A stretch of 64,000 nt of DNA from JAPULR01 sp965238215 (GTDB lineage Bacteria; Chloroflexota; Dehalococcoidia; Lucifugimonadales; GCA-2712585): contig OZ250180.1 in assembly GCA_965238215.1 (NCBI GenBank), positions 1,116,001-1,180,000 on the forward strand. The letters are read 5' to 3'. This document shows positions 20,972 to 29,252 of this stretch, piece after piece. The translations under genes were made by a program, and so were the position numbers. Position 1 is the first letter of the stretch. Every line of letters starts with the position of its first letter. The notes below the pieces were generated by a model that worked only from the letters and a program-made list of their open reading frames with translations, was not told the origin of the DNA and ran no database searches.

Positions 20972-21171
20972 CCACCACCCACGGGTCGTACTATCTCCAG
21001 AACGTCCCCGTCGGCGAGATTAACCTCGTGGAAGTTCTCCTTTTCGATTACCTCACCGTTGTAGCCTACGGCTATGAACTGGGTGGCGATGTCAAGGCTC
21101 TCTAGGAATTCAACCAAGCCGGTGGGGGCGGATAGCTCTTGAGGCTTTCCATTGACTGTAAGGCGTATCAT
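20968..21171 (-). CDS. thiS: Sulfur carrier protein ThiS
   Basis: Ubiquitin-like sulfur carrier for thiazole formation in thiamine synthesis. 67 residues from the Met at 21171: beta-grasp pattern M-I-R-L-T-V-N-G, E-x-x-x-x-L, V-A-V-type strand, 'DGDVLEIVRPVGGG' with the terminal Gly-Gly needed for thiocarboxylation. The start has AAGGAG upstream and overlaps the thiE stop (ATGA). An in-frame extension to 21216 lies inside thiE and is not credible. No thiF or thiH is adjacent. Confidence 0.93.
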   Translation of the reverse strand: MIRLTVNGKPQELSAPTGLVEFLESLDIATQFIAVGYNGEVIEKENFHEVNLADGDVLEIVRPVGGG

Positions 21172-21827
21172 GCCGCCGCTCCTTTTCGAATTTGCCACGC
21201 ACTGAGGACCGCGCACTTCAGCCGCCGGGCCGCTTCTTTCGGATGTGGCGATGCAAGGATAGCGCTGATGACGGCCACTCCCGACGCCCCAGCTCGTATG
21301 ACGTCAGCAGCGTTTTCGGCGTTTATCCCTCCGATGCCAAGAAAGGGAATGCGAAGCCTGGGCGTCAGCCTTTGGACAAGGGGCAGGCCTTGGGGCGTTT
21401 GCCCGGGATGGGAGCGTGAGGCGAAGATGGAGCCGGCAATCAAGTAGTCGGCGTCTTCCCGTTGGGCTTCCAGTGCACCCTCGTAATCGTGTACGGAGCG
21501 GCCTATGATCATTCCGTCGCCGACAAGGGAGCGAGCGTCCGACGGATGCAGGGCCTCTTCGCCCAGATGAACGCCATCGGCGCCGCTAAGAAGGGCCACA
21601 TCCACCCACTCGTTGACTACGAGCAGGGCGTTGCCGTCTATGGCATATCTAATCTTCATTGCAAGGTTTAACAGAGAGCGACCGGGCAGGTCCTTCTCAC
21701 GAAGCTGGACCATGTCGACGCCGCCTTCGACGGCAAGGGCTACTTTTTGGGCCAAGGTCGCGTCATGACATAGTCTGCGGTCCGTAACCAGGCAGAGAGC
21801 CGGTCTGGGAATGGACGGTCTGAGCAT
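21168..21827 (-). CDS. thiE: Thiamine-phosphate synthase
   Basis: Couples HMP-pyrophosphate and thiazole phosphate into thiamine phosphate. TIM-barrel with 'LCLVTDRRL', the substrate-binding 'MVQLREKDLPGR', 'VNEWVDVALLSGADGVHLG', 'SIFASRSHPGQTPQGL' and the phosphate site 'LGIGGINAENA'. Start set at Met 21827, 4 bases after the thiG stop; the longer frame to 21944 would overlap thiG by over 100 bases with no homology. Middle gene of thiG-thiE-thiS. Confidence 0.94.
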   Translation of the reverse strand: MLRPSIPRPALCLVTDRRLCHDATLAQKVALAVEGGVDMVQLREKDLPGRSLLNLAMKIRYAIDGNALLVVNEWVDVALLSGADGVHLGEEALHPSDARSLVGDGMIIGRSVHDYEGALEAQREDADYLIAGSIFASRSHPGQTPQGLPLVQRLTPRLRIPFLGIGGINAENAADVIRAGASGVAVISAILASPHPKEAARRLKCAVLSAWQIRKGAAA

Positions 21828-21831
21828 CCAG

Positions 21832-22620
21832 TTAGGACGCGCGAACGGGTTGTGGAACGTCCTTGGTAGGGCTGCTGGCGGATGCGTAAAGCCTCCTGGA
21901 CATACGACCGGCGAGGTAGGCGCTCCTTCCCGCCTGAACGCCATGGCGGAAAGCCGCTGCCATTAACACGGGGTCGTGGGCCTGGGCGATAGCGGTGTTG
22001 ACCAGGACGGCATCCGCACCCATCTCCAGGGCCTGGGAAGCTTCGGACGGCACACCAAGACCGGCATCGACGACCACGGGCACACGGGCTTGCTCTATGA
22101 TTATCCGGATCTCCTCGGCGGTGTGGATACCCTGGCCGGAGCCAATGGCGGAGCCGAGGGGCATGACCGTTGAGCAGCCAACTTCCTGAAGCTGGTGGGC
22201 GAGCACAGGATCGGCATGGATGTAGGGCAGGACTATGAAGCCCTCTTTGACCAGCTGCTCCGCCGCTCTTAGGGTTTGGGCGGGATCCGGGAAAAGATAC
22301 TTCGGGTCCGGAATCACCTCCAGCTTCACCCAGTTAGAGCCGGTGACGGACCGTCCCAGCTTGGCGATGAACAGGGCTTCCTCCATGGTGCGGCATCCGG
22401 CGGTGTTGGGCAGAACATCGTAGGTAGTCCAGTCCAGATAGTCCAGAATCGTCTTTTCGTTGGGGTTGTCCAGGTCCAAACGGCGAATGGCCACGGTTAT
22501 CATCTGGGTACCGGAGGCTTCAACGGCATGAACCATGTCGTCCATGGTCCGGTACTTGCCAGTGCCGAGGATGAGCCTGGAGCGAAATGTCTTACCTGCG
22601 ATTGTTAGCTGGTCTTCCAT
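21832..22620 (-). CDS. thiG: Thiazole synthase ThiG
   Basis: Builds the thiazole phosphate ring from DXP, dehydroglycine and ThiS-thiocarboxylate. The barrel shows 'SRLILGTGKY', 'TVAIRRLDL', 'LPNTAGCRT', 'KLEVIPDPKYLFPD', 'VMPLGSAIGSGQGI' and the phosphate-binding 'VVDAGLGVPSEA'; all family signatures are in place, 262 residues. First gene of the thiG-thiE-thiS operon and directly downstream of a TPP riboswitch. Confidence 0.97.
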   Translation of the reverse strand: MEDQLTIAGKTFRSRLILGTGKYRTMDDMVHAVEASGTQMITVAIRRLDLDNPNEKTILDYLDWTTYDVLPNTAGCRTMEEALFIAKLGRSVTGSNWVKLEVIPDPKYLFPDPAQTLRAAEQLVKEGFIVLPYIHADPVLAHQLQEVGCSTVMPLGSAIGSGQGIHTAEEIRIIIEQARVPVVVDAGLGVPSEASQALEMGADAVLVNTAIAQAHDPVLMAAAFRHGVQAGRSAYLAGRMSRRLYASASSPTKDVPQPVRAS

Positions 22621-22675
22621 GATGTACCTCAGAAACCCGCCAGGGCCGACGCTAACAGGCTGAGCTCCGGTGAAC

Positions 22676-22771
22676 CTTCATCCCTACGCCGGCGTTATCC
22701 GGTTCAGGTTCAAACGGTCGCCCTTCAAGAGGGCCTCTCAGCCTGTCCGATCAGGCTCCCGTCGGGTGGAT
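22676..22771 (-). promoter_or_regulatory. TPP riboswitch (THI element)
   Basis: On the minus strand the conserved TPP aptamer parts occur in order: GACGGGAGCC, GGCTGAGAGG, a P3-like hairpin GCCCTCTTGAAGGGC, GAACCTGAACCGG, TAACGCCGGCGTAGGGA. It lies about 55 bases upstream of thiG. The site expects repression of thiGES by thiamine pyrophosphate. Confidence 0.95.
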
Positions 22772-22884
22772 TTGGGTAGGACATAGGTTAGCATGGGCCT
22801 AGGGCATCGTCAACGGCAGCAGTGGACAGGTCAACCCAGCCAAAGTATATTCGGGGTTAATTTTTAGAGACGACAGGAGCAAGA

Positions 22885-24069
22885 ATGGCAGTATCAAAGA
22901 GAACCCTGCGGTCAATGCAGGAGGGCGGGTGGATTAGGCGGATGTTCGAGGTTGGGACGGAGCTGATGCAGAAGCACGGCGCAGAGAACGTGTTCGACCT
23001 CTCTCTGGGCAACCCGGTGATGGAACCGCCCAAGGAGTTGGTGGCGGAGATGCGGCGAATAGCCGGCTCCGACACGCCGGGACTGCACCGGTACATGCCC
23101 AACGCGGGATACGTAGAGACCCGGGCGGCGGTGGCCCTGTCGCTGTCGGAGGAGACGGGCTTTCCCTTCACTGCCAACGAGATAGTGATGACTTGCGGCG
23201 CGGCGGGGGCGTTAAACGTGATCTTCGAGTCTATTCTCGACCCGGGCGACGAGGTAGTGATTTTTGCACCTTATTTCGGGGAGTTTACCTTTTACATCGA
23301 GAATCACCAGGGGCGTCCGGTGGTTGCGCCGACGGACGAGTCTTTTATTCCAGACCTGGCGACGTTGGAGGGGTTGATCACGCCCAAGACACGCGCGGTT
23401 CTCATAAACTCGCCCAACAACCCTTCGGGCGCGCTGTACCCGGAGGGCGTGGTGCGCCAGTTGGGGGAGCTGCTGGGGCGGAAGGAGCGCGAGTTTGGCT
23501 CGGAGATATTTCTGTTGAGCGACGAGCCGTACCGCCGCATCCTGTTCGACGGGCTAACCTATCCCCATATATTTGCCCATCATCACACCAGCGTGGCGGT
23601 CCATTCGCACTCGAAAGATTTGGCGGTGCCTGGCGAGCGCATCGGGTATATTGCGGTCAATCCTGAATATGAGGGGAAGGGACAGCTTCTCAACGGCATA
23701 ATCTTCTGGAACCGGAGCCTAGGGTTCGTCAATGGACCGGCGGTGATGCAGCACGCCATCCGGGGACTTCAGGGGGTGTCGGTGGATGCGGCGGAGTACC
23801 AGCGGAAGCGAGACTACCTGTTTAGGGAGCTGTCGGGCATGGGATACCGGGTTGTGAAGCCCCAGGGAGCCTTCTATATGTTCCCAAAGTCGCCCATCGA
23901 AGACGACGTAGCCTTCGTTGATGCGCTGCAGCAGAGGCGGGTGCTGACGGTGCCCGGGGTTGGGTTCGGATCACCCGGGCATTTCAGGCTGTCCTACTGC
24001 GTGGAGGATAGGGTGCTGGAGGGGGCGTTGGAAGGGTTTGCGGAGTGCGCCAAGGAGTTTGGCTTGTAG
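22885..24069 (+). CDS. PLP-dependent class I aminotransferase
   Basis: Fold-type I aminotransferase, 394 residues. Seen: 'MTCGAAGALNVIFESILDPGDEV' (PLP phosphate/aromatic stacking region), 'NSPNNPSGALYP' with the conserved Asn, 'LLSDEPYRRI' (Asp and Tyr of the PLP pocket), and 'SHSKDLAVPGERIGYIA' with the Schiff-base Lys and following Arg. C-terminal substrate Arg is in 'GHFRLSYC'. Substrate is not clear; many relatives are aspartate or aromatic aminotransferases. RBS AGGAG lies 6-7 bases before the ATG. Monocistronic between the TPP switch region and a convergent carbonic anhydrase gene. Confidence 0.9.
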   Translation: MAVSKRTLRSMQEGGWIRRMFEVGTELMQKHGAENVFDLSLGNPVMEPPKELVAEMRRIAGSDTPGLHRYMPNAGYVETRAAVALSLSEETGFPFTANEIVMTCGAAGALNVIFESILDPGDEVVIFAPYFGEFTFYIENHQGRPVVAPTDESFIPDLATLEGLITPKTRAVLINSPNNPSGALYPEGVVRQLGELLGRKEREFGSEIFLLSDEPYRRILFDGLTYPHIFAHHHTSVAVHSHSKDLAVPGERIGYIAVNPEYEGKGQLLNGIIFWNRSLGFVNGPAVMQHAIRGLQGVSVDAAEYQRKRDYLFRELSGMGYRVVKPQGAFYMFPKSPIEDDVAFVDALQQRRVLTVPGVGFGSPGHFRLSYCVEDRVLEGALEGFAECAKEFGL

Positions 24070-24108
24070 ACGTTGAGGTTGGCGTAACGAGAAGGCAAGG
24101 ACGGTGGG

Positions 24109-24633
24109 TTAAGCCGCGTTCTGGGTTTCTCCCAAGCCGGCCTGTATGAAGCGCTGAGCGTTCTCCCTGTATTGGGCGACGCCATTCTCAATGAGTTTCC
24201 GGTACTCGTCCTTCATGGGTCGAATCTTGCCGGGGACGCCGACGACCACGGAGTTGCTGGGCACCCGGGTGTCTGCCAGCACGACGGAACCAGCGCCGAT
24301 AACGCAGTTGTCCTCGATCTCGACATTCTCCAAGAGAACGGCGTTGATGCCCACCATCACGTTGTTCCCAACGCGATGGCAGTGGAGAACGGCGCCGTGG
24401 GTGACTACTACGTTGTCGCCGACTTCCAGGAAGTCGTCGGCGTGCAGGACGCAGTTGTCCTGGATGTTGGTGTTGCGGCCCACCCGGATGCGGCCGTAGT
24501 CGCCGCGCAAGACGGCGCCGGGCCAGACGCTGGAGTTCTCGCCGACGTGAACGTCTCCCACAACGTAGGCCGCCTCGCTGACAAAGGCGGTGGGGTGGAT
24601 GGTGGGAGTGACGCCGTTGAAGCTTCTAATCAT
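24109..24633 (-). CDS. Gamma-class carbonic anhydrase-like protein
   Basis: Left-handed beta-helix of hexapeptide repeats ('VGDVHVGENSSVWPGAVLRGDYGRIRVG'-type turns, given here in part). The three zinc histidines of the family fit 'VLHADD' and 'THGAVLHCH'. About 174 residues from the Met at 24633; a GTG at 24669 in frame is an alternative. Such proteins hydrate CO2 or act as acyl-transfer relatives (PaaY/YrdA). Convergent with the aminotransferase gene. Confidence 0.9.
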   Translation of the reverse strand: MIRSFNGVTPTIHPTAFVSEAAYVVGDVHVGENSSVWPGAVLRGDYGRIRVGRNTNIQDNCVLHADDFLEVGDNVVVTHGAVLHCHRVGNNVMVGINAVLLENVEIEDNCVIGAGSVVLADTRVPSNSVVVGVPGKIRPMKDEYRKLIENGVAQYRENAQRFIQAGLGETQNAA

Positions 24634-24684
24634 TGTCTCATGGGCCGGAGGCTGATTTTGACGGGGCACTTTTAGGGCAATGAT

Positions 24685-24716
24685 AAAGCAATCACCTCTG
24701 AAGAGGTGATTGCTTT
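24685..24716 (-). terminator. Terminator of the 24793-25212 gene
   Basis: A perfect 14-bp stem AAAGCAATCACCTC with a 4-base loop, followed on the minus strand by a T-rich run (TTTATCATT). It lies 77 bases after the stop of the upstream secreted-protein gene and just before the carbonic anhydrase start. Confidence 0.8.
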
Positions 24717-24792
24717 GGGTCTTCTCTCATGTTCCCCGCCCGCGTGGGGCGGTTCGGGCGGCCAAAGGCCTTATGCTGAAAATGGGAGGGTG

Positions 24793-25212
24793 CTATTCAG
24801 GTTTTTCAGCAATAACCGCAGCGGGGGCAACGCCTTCACCGCTTGAGCCTTTGGCATGAACTGTGGAAACGCCGCAAGCGGAAACGGGGGCGGTCACGGA
24901 GTCCTGGAAGGCACCGGACGCACCGGGGAAGCCTGCGCCAACGAAGAGGCGACCGTAGTCAGTTAAAAGGGTAATGAGAACAACGTCGTTCGCGTCCCAA
25001 CCGGCGCCGTAGACGTCGAAAGTGGCGGAGCCTGTGCACTCTTCCACAATGGTATACAGGGGGCTAACCTGAATGGCTGGGCTGGCTGAGTGAGATGTGC
25101 CGCTGTTTGCGCCGGATCCAGCGCCCATGACGGCAGACACGCCTATAGCTACGACCAGGATTGAAACTAGCAGTCCTACTATGGTTAATCTAGACCCCAG
25201 GAAGCGACTCAT
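24793..25212 (-). CDS. Small secreted protein with Ig-like domain pattern
   Basis: 139 residues. The N-terminus has positive residues and a strong hydrophobic stretch (L-L-V-S-I-L-V-V-A-I-G-V-S-A-V-M-G-A), a signal peptide or anchor. The remainder shows strand-rich spacing, 'FDVYGAGWDANDVVLITL ... GAFQDSVTAPVSACGVSTVHAKG', like single bacterial Ig-like/IPT-type domains, with two cysteines (near 58 and 112) that could pair. Function unknown. Start supported by TAGGAGGTTAG before ATG. It has its own promoter, structured leader and terminator, so it is an independent unit. Confidence 0.75.
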   Translation of the reverse strand: MSRFLGSRLTIVGLLVSILVVAIGVSAVMGAGSGANSGTSHSASPAIQVSPLYTIVEECTGSATFDVYGAGWDANDVVLITLLTDYGRLFVGAGFPGASGAFQDSVTAPVSACGVSTVHAKGSSGEGVAPAAVIAEKPE

Positions 25213-25264
25213 CTAACCTCCTCCAATTTACTGTTTAGTATTCGTCTTGGCTAAAGGCGCGGCA

Positions 25265-25294
25265 GTTGCGTAAGGGCTGAAACGCCCACGCAAC
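25265..25294 (-). other. Structured 5' leader hairpin of the secreted-protein gene
   Basis: GTTGCGT ... ACGCAAC (7 bp) encloses GGGC/GCCC around a 6-base loop, with a 2-base bulge. It lies in a leader of about 160 bases between the promoter at 25382-25411 and the gene start. It could be a riboswitch-like or stability element; I could not match it to a named family. Confidence 0.5.
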
Positions 25295-25381
25295 AAGCGG
25301 GTTTGAAACGTCGCCGCATCTTATGGTTGCGAATGGTAGGCTCATCTCCGAAACTAGCGGTCTATGCCTGTAAGCGGGTGC

Positions 25382-25411
25382 ATCGTAACACGTGAAAAAA
25401 GTCATTGTCAA
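25382..25411 (-). promoter_or_regulatory. Promoter of the secreted-protein gene
   Basis: Minus strand TTGACA (25411-25406), 18-base spacer, TACGAT (25387-25382) preceded by TGT, an extended -10. Resembles the rpoBC promoter in type. Confidence 0.65.
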
Positions 25412-25492
25412 GGGAAATAGGGCGCGTTAAAGGGGTGATAATAGGAATCATTGACGGCTTTGTTGCTGGGTTGCGGGAGGTCACTGACAGTG

Positions 25493-26497
25493 TCATTCTC
25501 CCTCTACTGCGGCGGTCGCGGGCTGCTCCAAATAGAACCCCTCGCGCCAAAGCTCGTCCAGCCTTTGCAGCTCCTCTTCAGTAAGGGGCGGCGTCTCGGT
25601 TGCGGCGGCGTATTCCCGAAGCTCCTCGAGAGTGGTGAGATTGGGGAGAACGGAGGCTATGGAAGGCTGGGCAAGACAGAAGGCTATGGCGCTCTGGGCG
25701 AGGGTGCGGCCGGTATCTTCGGCGAGGAAACGGACCGTGTTAGCCTTGGCGAGGGCCTGCTGAAGCCATTCCTGCTTGCGGTGGGAGCGGTGGTCGGACG
25801 GGTCGAATTCGGGCGGGCCGTCGTCGTACCGGTTGGTCAGAACCTCTGAGGCGTGAGGGACCCGGGAGATGAGGCCCACGTTGAATTCTTCGGCGATGGG
25901 AAAGAAGCTGCGGGCGGGTTCCTGCTCCAGGATACTGTAGATGATCTGCATGGCGTTGACGCTGCGACGCATGGCGGTTTCGCCTTCTTCGAACCAGCCG
26001 ATATCCGGGCCTATGGCGGCGGCGTAGTAGCGGATTTTGCCCTCATTGACCAGCTGTTCGAGGGTCTCGAAGACTTCGTCTCTCTCCAGGGCTTCCATGC
26101 GGGGATTGTGCATCTGGTAGAGGTCTATGTAGTCGGTGTGCAGACGACGCAGGCTCTGTTCGCAGGCGTAGCGGATGAAGTCCGGTTCGAAGCGTTGGGG
26201 ACGTTCCTGGTGTCCGACGCGGGGAACGTTGTTGTAGAAGTCGTAGCCGAACTTGGTGCCGATGACAATTTCTTGACGCTGTTTGGGTAGGGCCTTGGCA
26301 AGGATTTCTTCGCCGTAGCCCTTGCCGTAGGTGTCGGCGGTATCGAAGAAGGTGACGCCGAGCTCGGCTGCTTCCTGGAGCAGACGGACGCCATCGGGTT
26401 CGTCGATCTTGCCCCACCAGCCGGTGGCGACAGTCCAGAGACCGAAGCCGACTTCGGAGAGGGTTAGGTCCGTTCTTGGCAGGTTTCGGTACTTCAC
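25493..26497 (-). CDS. Aldo/keto reductase
   Basis: NAD(P)H-dependent oxidoreductase of the AKR TIM-barrel superfamily, 334 residues. The catalytic tetrad is seen: Asp in 'FFDTADTYGKGYGE', Tyr in the same motif, Lys in 'VIGTKFGYDFY', His in 'IDLYQMHNPR'. The ending 'SIASVLPNLTTLEELREYAAA' is the usual NADP-binding C-terminus. Substrate unknown. Its start overlaps the stop of the DUF1802 gene by 4 bases, so the two are co-translated. Confidence 0.93.
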   Translation of the reverse strand: MKYRNLPRTDLTLSEVGFGLWTVATGWWGKIDEPDGVRLLQEAAELGVTFFDTADTYGKGYGEEILAKALPKQRQEIVIGTKFGYDFYNNVPRVGHQERPQRFEPDFIRYACEQSLRRLHTDYIDLYQMHNPRMEALERDEVFETLEQLVNEGKIRYYAAAIGPDIGWFEEGETAMRRSVNAMQIIYSILEQEPARSFFPIAEEFNVGLISRVPHASEVLTNRYDDGPPEFDPSDHRSHRKQEWLQQALAKANTVRFLAEDTGRTLAQSAIAFCLAQPSIASVLPNLTTLEELREYAAATETPPLTEEELQRLDELWREGFYLEQPATAAVEGE

Positions 26498-27120
26498 GAG
26501 ATCGGGGCGGCCTGCGTCTGGGCTATGGTTGAAGCACCCAAAGCGCCCTTGATTTGGGCCACGGAGTTGTCAAACTTGTCTTGAGGCATGACGGGAGCGA
26601 GATCGCCGAGGGGAACGGGGTCTTGCAGAGTTATCCAGGACTTACATCCGCCGTAGGCAGGAAGGTTGGGAATGGTCTGGGTTTGGCCAAGGCGGTAGAC
26701 CCGCAGGATAAGTAGCCAGAGGGGTTGGCGGGGCTTCCAGCGGAGGCGCTTCTGAGCGTAGTCGTCGGACCAGATATGGAAGGGAGAGATGCTTTCGAGG
26801 TCGCTCTCTTCGGATATCTCGATGGCTTCATGGAGTTTGGCCCAGTGGGTGAGGGTTACGGTCTGGGCCTTTGCGCCGTTGGGGGGAAGCGTGACGTTCG
26901 CCTGGAAAGGCGGCTTGAGGAGCTCCTTCTTCTGGTGCTCGTAGGTAGGGAAGAGGAGAAAGTAGGGATGGGCAGGGATAAATTTCTTTCCCTCTTCGCG
27001 GATGCCGCCCTTGCGGAGAATGAGGAGTTGACCGCCCTGCTGGAGGGCGGATACGAAGGCGGCCCATTCTTTGAGGGCTATCTGGTAGGTTTTGGGCAGG
27101 GGATCAGCGTTGTTTTGCAT
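26494..27120 (-). CDS. DUF1802 family protein
   Basis: About 208 residues from the Met at 27120 (MQNNADPLPK). The block 'ALKEWAAFVSAL', 'GGQLLILRKGGIRE', 'PYFLLFPTYEHQ' and a later 'LWLLILRVYRL' is typical of DUF1802 proteins, whose function is not known. An upstream in-frame extension to 27204 is Pro/Asn-rich and looks noncoding. First gene of the pair with the aldo/keto reductase. Confidence 0.82.
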   Translation of the reverse strand: MQNNADPLPKTYQIALKEWAAFVSALQQGGQLLILRKGGIREEGKKFIPAHPYFLLFPTYEHQKKELLKPPFQANVTLPPNGAKAQTVTLTHWAKLHEAIEISEESDLESISPFHIWSDDYAQKRLRWKPRQPLWLLILRVYRLGQTQTIPNLPAYGGCKSWITLQDPVPLGDLAPVMPQDKFDNSVAQIKGALGASTIAQTQAAPIS

Positions 27121-27330
27121 GTCATTTATGTTAGCACTTGGGGGCGTGGGTCTCAACTTGGGGGTGGGTGGGTTTTGGTTGAACACTCGGATAATGATTG
27201 TCATAGACAGAGGCTTGGGGGCGCCGATGAGGGTATTGTAGGGCGAAAGAAGACATTGCGACTAAGTTTTAGGAACGAGTGGGAAAACGAGGGACTCGTT
27301 TCAGGGTTGTCAGGCGTGGGATTGACTCGT

Positions 27331-27453
27331 TTACAAAAACGAGAATTGGGGGAATTGGAACGGATCGGGCGTGGATCTGGCTGATTTAGGGTCGTTACTC
27401 GTTTTTTCCTTTTTGGTGGCAACGAGTGGAGATTTCTTGACATAGAGTTTCAT
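27331..27453 (-). CDS. Small coupled frame in cassette A (40 aa)
   Basis: Starts with ATG overlapping the stop of the 139-residue gene (ATGA) and encodes MKLYVKKSPLVATKKEKTSN and 20 more residues, Lys-rich then Ser/Pro/Phe-rich. Copy B has the same frame, 7 codons longer; here a change creates TAA earlier. No recognised domain. It may be a real coupled small protein or a remnant. Confidence 0.35.
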   Translation of the reverse strand: MKLYVKKSPLVATKKEKTSNDPKSARSTPDPFQFPQFSFL

Positions 27454-27869
27454 GTCAGCCATAGGTAGCGCTTTTGGATGTTGATGAGCTTAGCGAGGGG
27501 GTTAAGGGTTTTGAAGGTGAGGTCCGGGGAGGCGGTTGGGTCGTTGAGGAGGGAGTTGAGCTTGACCCGGAGGAGGGCGATTTCCCGGGAGAGGTCTTTG
27601 AGGTCATCGGCGTTTTCGAGAATCTCAAACTGTTCGGGAGTGAAATGCTTGGAGTAGAGGCCGTGCTTGTGGGCGTTCTGGTTGCCGGGCTGGCCGCCGG
27701 ACTTGCGTTTAGGCTCTTCGTCACTACTGATCTCTTCATCACTACTGAGGTCGTAGGAGGAGCCCTTGGGGGGTTCTTTGGGTCCTGGGAGGCTGTCGAG
27801 GAAGTCGCGGATTTCTTTGTGTAATTCCTTCATGGGGAGAGGGTAGCAGGGGGTGGGGATATTGGGCAA
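27450..27869 (-). CDS. Unknown cassette protein with GNQNAHKHG motif (copy A)
   Basis: 139 residues. An acidic Ser/Glu segment precedes K-S-G-G-Q-P-G-N-Q-N-A-H-K-H-G-L-Y-S, a motif seen at the N-termini of some small-terminase-like and uncharacterised Chloroflexota proteins, followed by predicted helices (L-S-R-E-I-A-L-L-R-V-K-L-N-S-L-L) and 'LAKLINIQKRYLWLT'. It could bind DNA. The likely start is the Met at residue 13 (27833), which follows GGGGAGA less closely than ideal; the frame opens at 27869. A paralogue lies at 29249-29656. I do not recognise a defined function. Confidence 0.55.
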   Translation of the reverse strand: MPNIPTPCYPLPMKELHKEIRDFLDSLPGPKEPPKGSSYDLSSDEEISSDEEPKRKSGGQPGNQNAHKHGLYSKHFTPEQFEILENADDLKDLSREIALLRVKLNSLLNDPTASPDLTFKTLNPLAKLINIQKRYLWLT

Positions 27870-27975
27870 TGGGAAAGTGGCAGTTTGGGGGGAGGGGGCG
27901 GGTGGTGCTTAGGATGACACAGACAAGGAGTGCCGGAATTACTATGGCCTAGTGAAGGGCACGTAGGGGGATAAA

Positions 27976-28209
27976 CATGAGCGGCAAGTTGTTAGTGACG
28001 TTCATGCCAACTCCATAGAGGGCGCGTGATCCCTCTTCAGACATTCCATCGTCGGAGCCTTCCGCAAGGTTAACAGAAAGCACCTGGGTCGCTACCTAGA
28101 GGAACTGGAATGGCGGTTTTCCAACCGGAACAACGACCATATCTTTCGTGACACGCCCCAGCGCATCGTCAAAACTGAGCATCTTGCTTATCAAGCGTTG
28201 ATTGCTTAA
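27976..28209 (+). pseudogene. IS1595-type transposase C-terminal remnant
   Basis: Plus-strand codons read H-E-R-Q-V-V-S-D-V-H-A-N-S-I-E-G-A, then TGA (28027-28029) where relatives have Trp, then S-L-F-R-H-S-I-V-G-A-F-R-K-V-N-R-K-H-L and Y-L-E-E-L-E-W-R-F-S-N-R-N-N to a TAA at 28209. The 'HxNSIEGxWSL' and 'Y-L-x-E-x-x-x-R-F-x-N-R' blocks are the C-terminus of IS1595-family DDE transposases. No N-terminal half or ends are seen, so this is dead. Confidence 0.7.
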
Positions 28210-28819
28210 GAGGTTCACGACGCCGTGCACCTGTCAGGTCATTGTGTCGAACCATGACTACCAGTTCCGTCAAGTGCATACTCCAGATTCGAAGTCTGAT
28301 GCGTAAAGCGCTATCTGCCTCGTCGCTGGAGCCGTATGTGTCAGGGCATCGTACGCCCAAGACTTTTAATCGCTCAGTCAAATAATTGAGCTCATATATC
28401 AACTCGATGATTTTGTCGCCTTCGGTGCTCACCTGTTGCAACCCCATATTTATGCTGCCAAAGGGATCAGCAAAAGGTCTAACTAACTCTCGGCATCGTT
28501 CAATGTGAGGCAGACATGCCCGAAAGTTTTCCAAGTCTTCATCCGTCTCATTTATTACACCATCGGGTTTTTGCGGTGGTCGCCCTTTAACTTTCGACAA
28601 TACACGAGGCCACCACCAACCAGAAGTCCATAACAACGGCCCGGACACTACAAGGCCGATTGAAAGGACGAACCAAATGGGCGGAGTAATCACTTTAGCC
28701 CATCTGAGCCATGTAGCCACATCATCAATATACCCAGGAATCCCAACAAAATGAAGGAAAATCCCCAGCCAGCCACCAAGCCAGCCAACAATTGAAACGC
28801 GTTGGAGCCATTTCCGCAT
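28169..28819 (-). CDS. Hypothetical membrane protein
   Basis: 216 residues. Two hydrophobic segments lie at roughly residues 9-30 (V-G-W-L-G-G-W-L-G-I-F-L) and 46-70 (I-W-F-V-L-S-I-G-L-V-V-S-G-P-L-L-W), followed by a soluble helical domain with several paired hydrophobic positions. No recognised domain. Its base composition is visibly more AT-rich than its neighbours and it sits between the two cassette copies beside a transposase remnant, so it is likely acquired. Its last codons overlap the remnant on the other strand. Confidence 0.6.
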   Translation of the reverse strand: MRKWLQRVSIVGWLGGWLGIFLHFVGIPGYIDDVATWLRWAKVITPPIWFVLSIGLVVSGPLLWTSGWWWPRVLSKVKGRPPQKPDGVINETDEDLENFRACLPHIERCRELVRPFADPFGSINMGLQQVSTEGDKIIELIYELNYLTERLKVLGVRCPDTYGSSDEADSALRIRLRIWSMHLTELVVMVRHNDLTGARRREPLKQSTLDKQDAQF

Positions 28820-29058
28820 CCACCCATACTAAACCATCCTCCTAGTTGCATTAAAGTAGACAGTTACGAATCATCATGACCTTGGAGAGGTCGTGAAAGG
28901 GGATGAAGGTGGTTCGGCGCGAAGGCGACAAGATTCCTCGACTCCGCTCCGCTCGGAATGACACGTGGGAAGGGCACCCACGGGGGACGCACCTACGAGG
29001 GGGGGAGTTTTCAGTGTTGGTGGGAGGGGGGAATGGGATGATTAAGACTATGTATTGG
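28820..29058. other. Intergenic with one R1-type repeat
   Basis: Upstream of the membrane-protein gene. Contains a diverged R1 unit (ACAAGATTCCTCGACTCCGC ... GGAATGACACGTGG) at about 28928-28970. No gene seen. Confidence 0.6.
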
Positions 29059-29108
29059 GAACGAGTGGGGAAACGAGGGACTCGTTTGTGGGGAATGAAG
29101 GACTCGTT

Positions 29109-29252
29109 TCAGGCGTGGGATTGACTCGTTTTGGAAAACGAGAATTGGGAGAATTGGAACGGTTCAGGCGTGGATCTGGCTGATTGAGGGTCGTTACTCG
29201 TTTTTTCCTTTTTGGTGGCAACGAGTGGAGATTTCTTGACATAGAGTTTCAT
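29109..29252 (-). CDS. Small coupled frame in cassette B (47 aa)
   Basis: Begins at an ATGA overlap with the upstream cassette gene, as in copy A, and shares its first 40 codons almost exactly before continuing S-K-T-S-Q-S-H-A to a TGA. Conservation of the overlap in both copies could simply reflect recent duplication. Function unknown. Confidence 0.35.
   Translation of the reverse strand: MKLYVKKSPLVATKKEKTSNDPQSARSTPEPFQFSQFSFSKTSQSHA

Larger units (their letters stand above)
27271..27883 (-). repeat. Duplicated cassette, copy A
   Basis: About 610 bases that recur at 29059-29669 (copy B). The 3' part (27370-27600) is almost identical; the 5' coding part is more diverged. The far end carries several AACGAG/CTCGTT words forming small inverted repeats (ACTCGTTT...AAACGAG). 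Each copy contains a 135-139-residue gene overlapped by a small coupled frame. The right-end sequence (ATGGGGAGAGGGTAGCAGGGG region) also recurs, degraded, near 46033-46085. Confidence 0.85.

Noticed and set aside
21828..21944. Long N-terminal extension of ThiE
   Set aside because: Lies wholly within thiG and has no similarity to ThiE N-termini.
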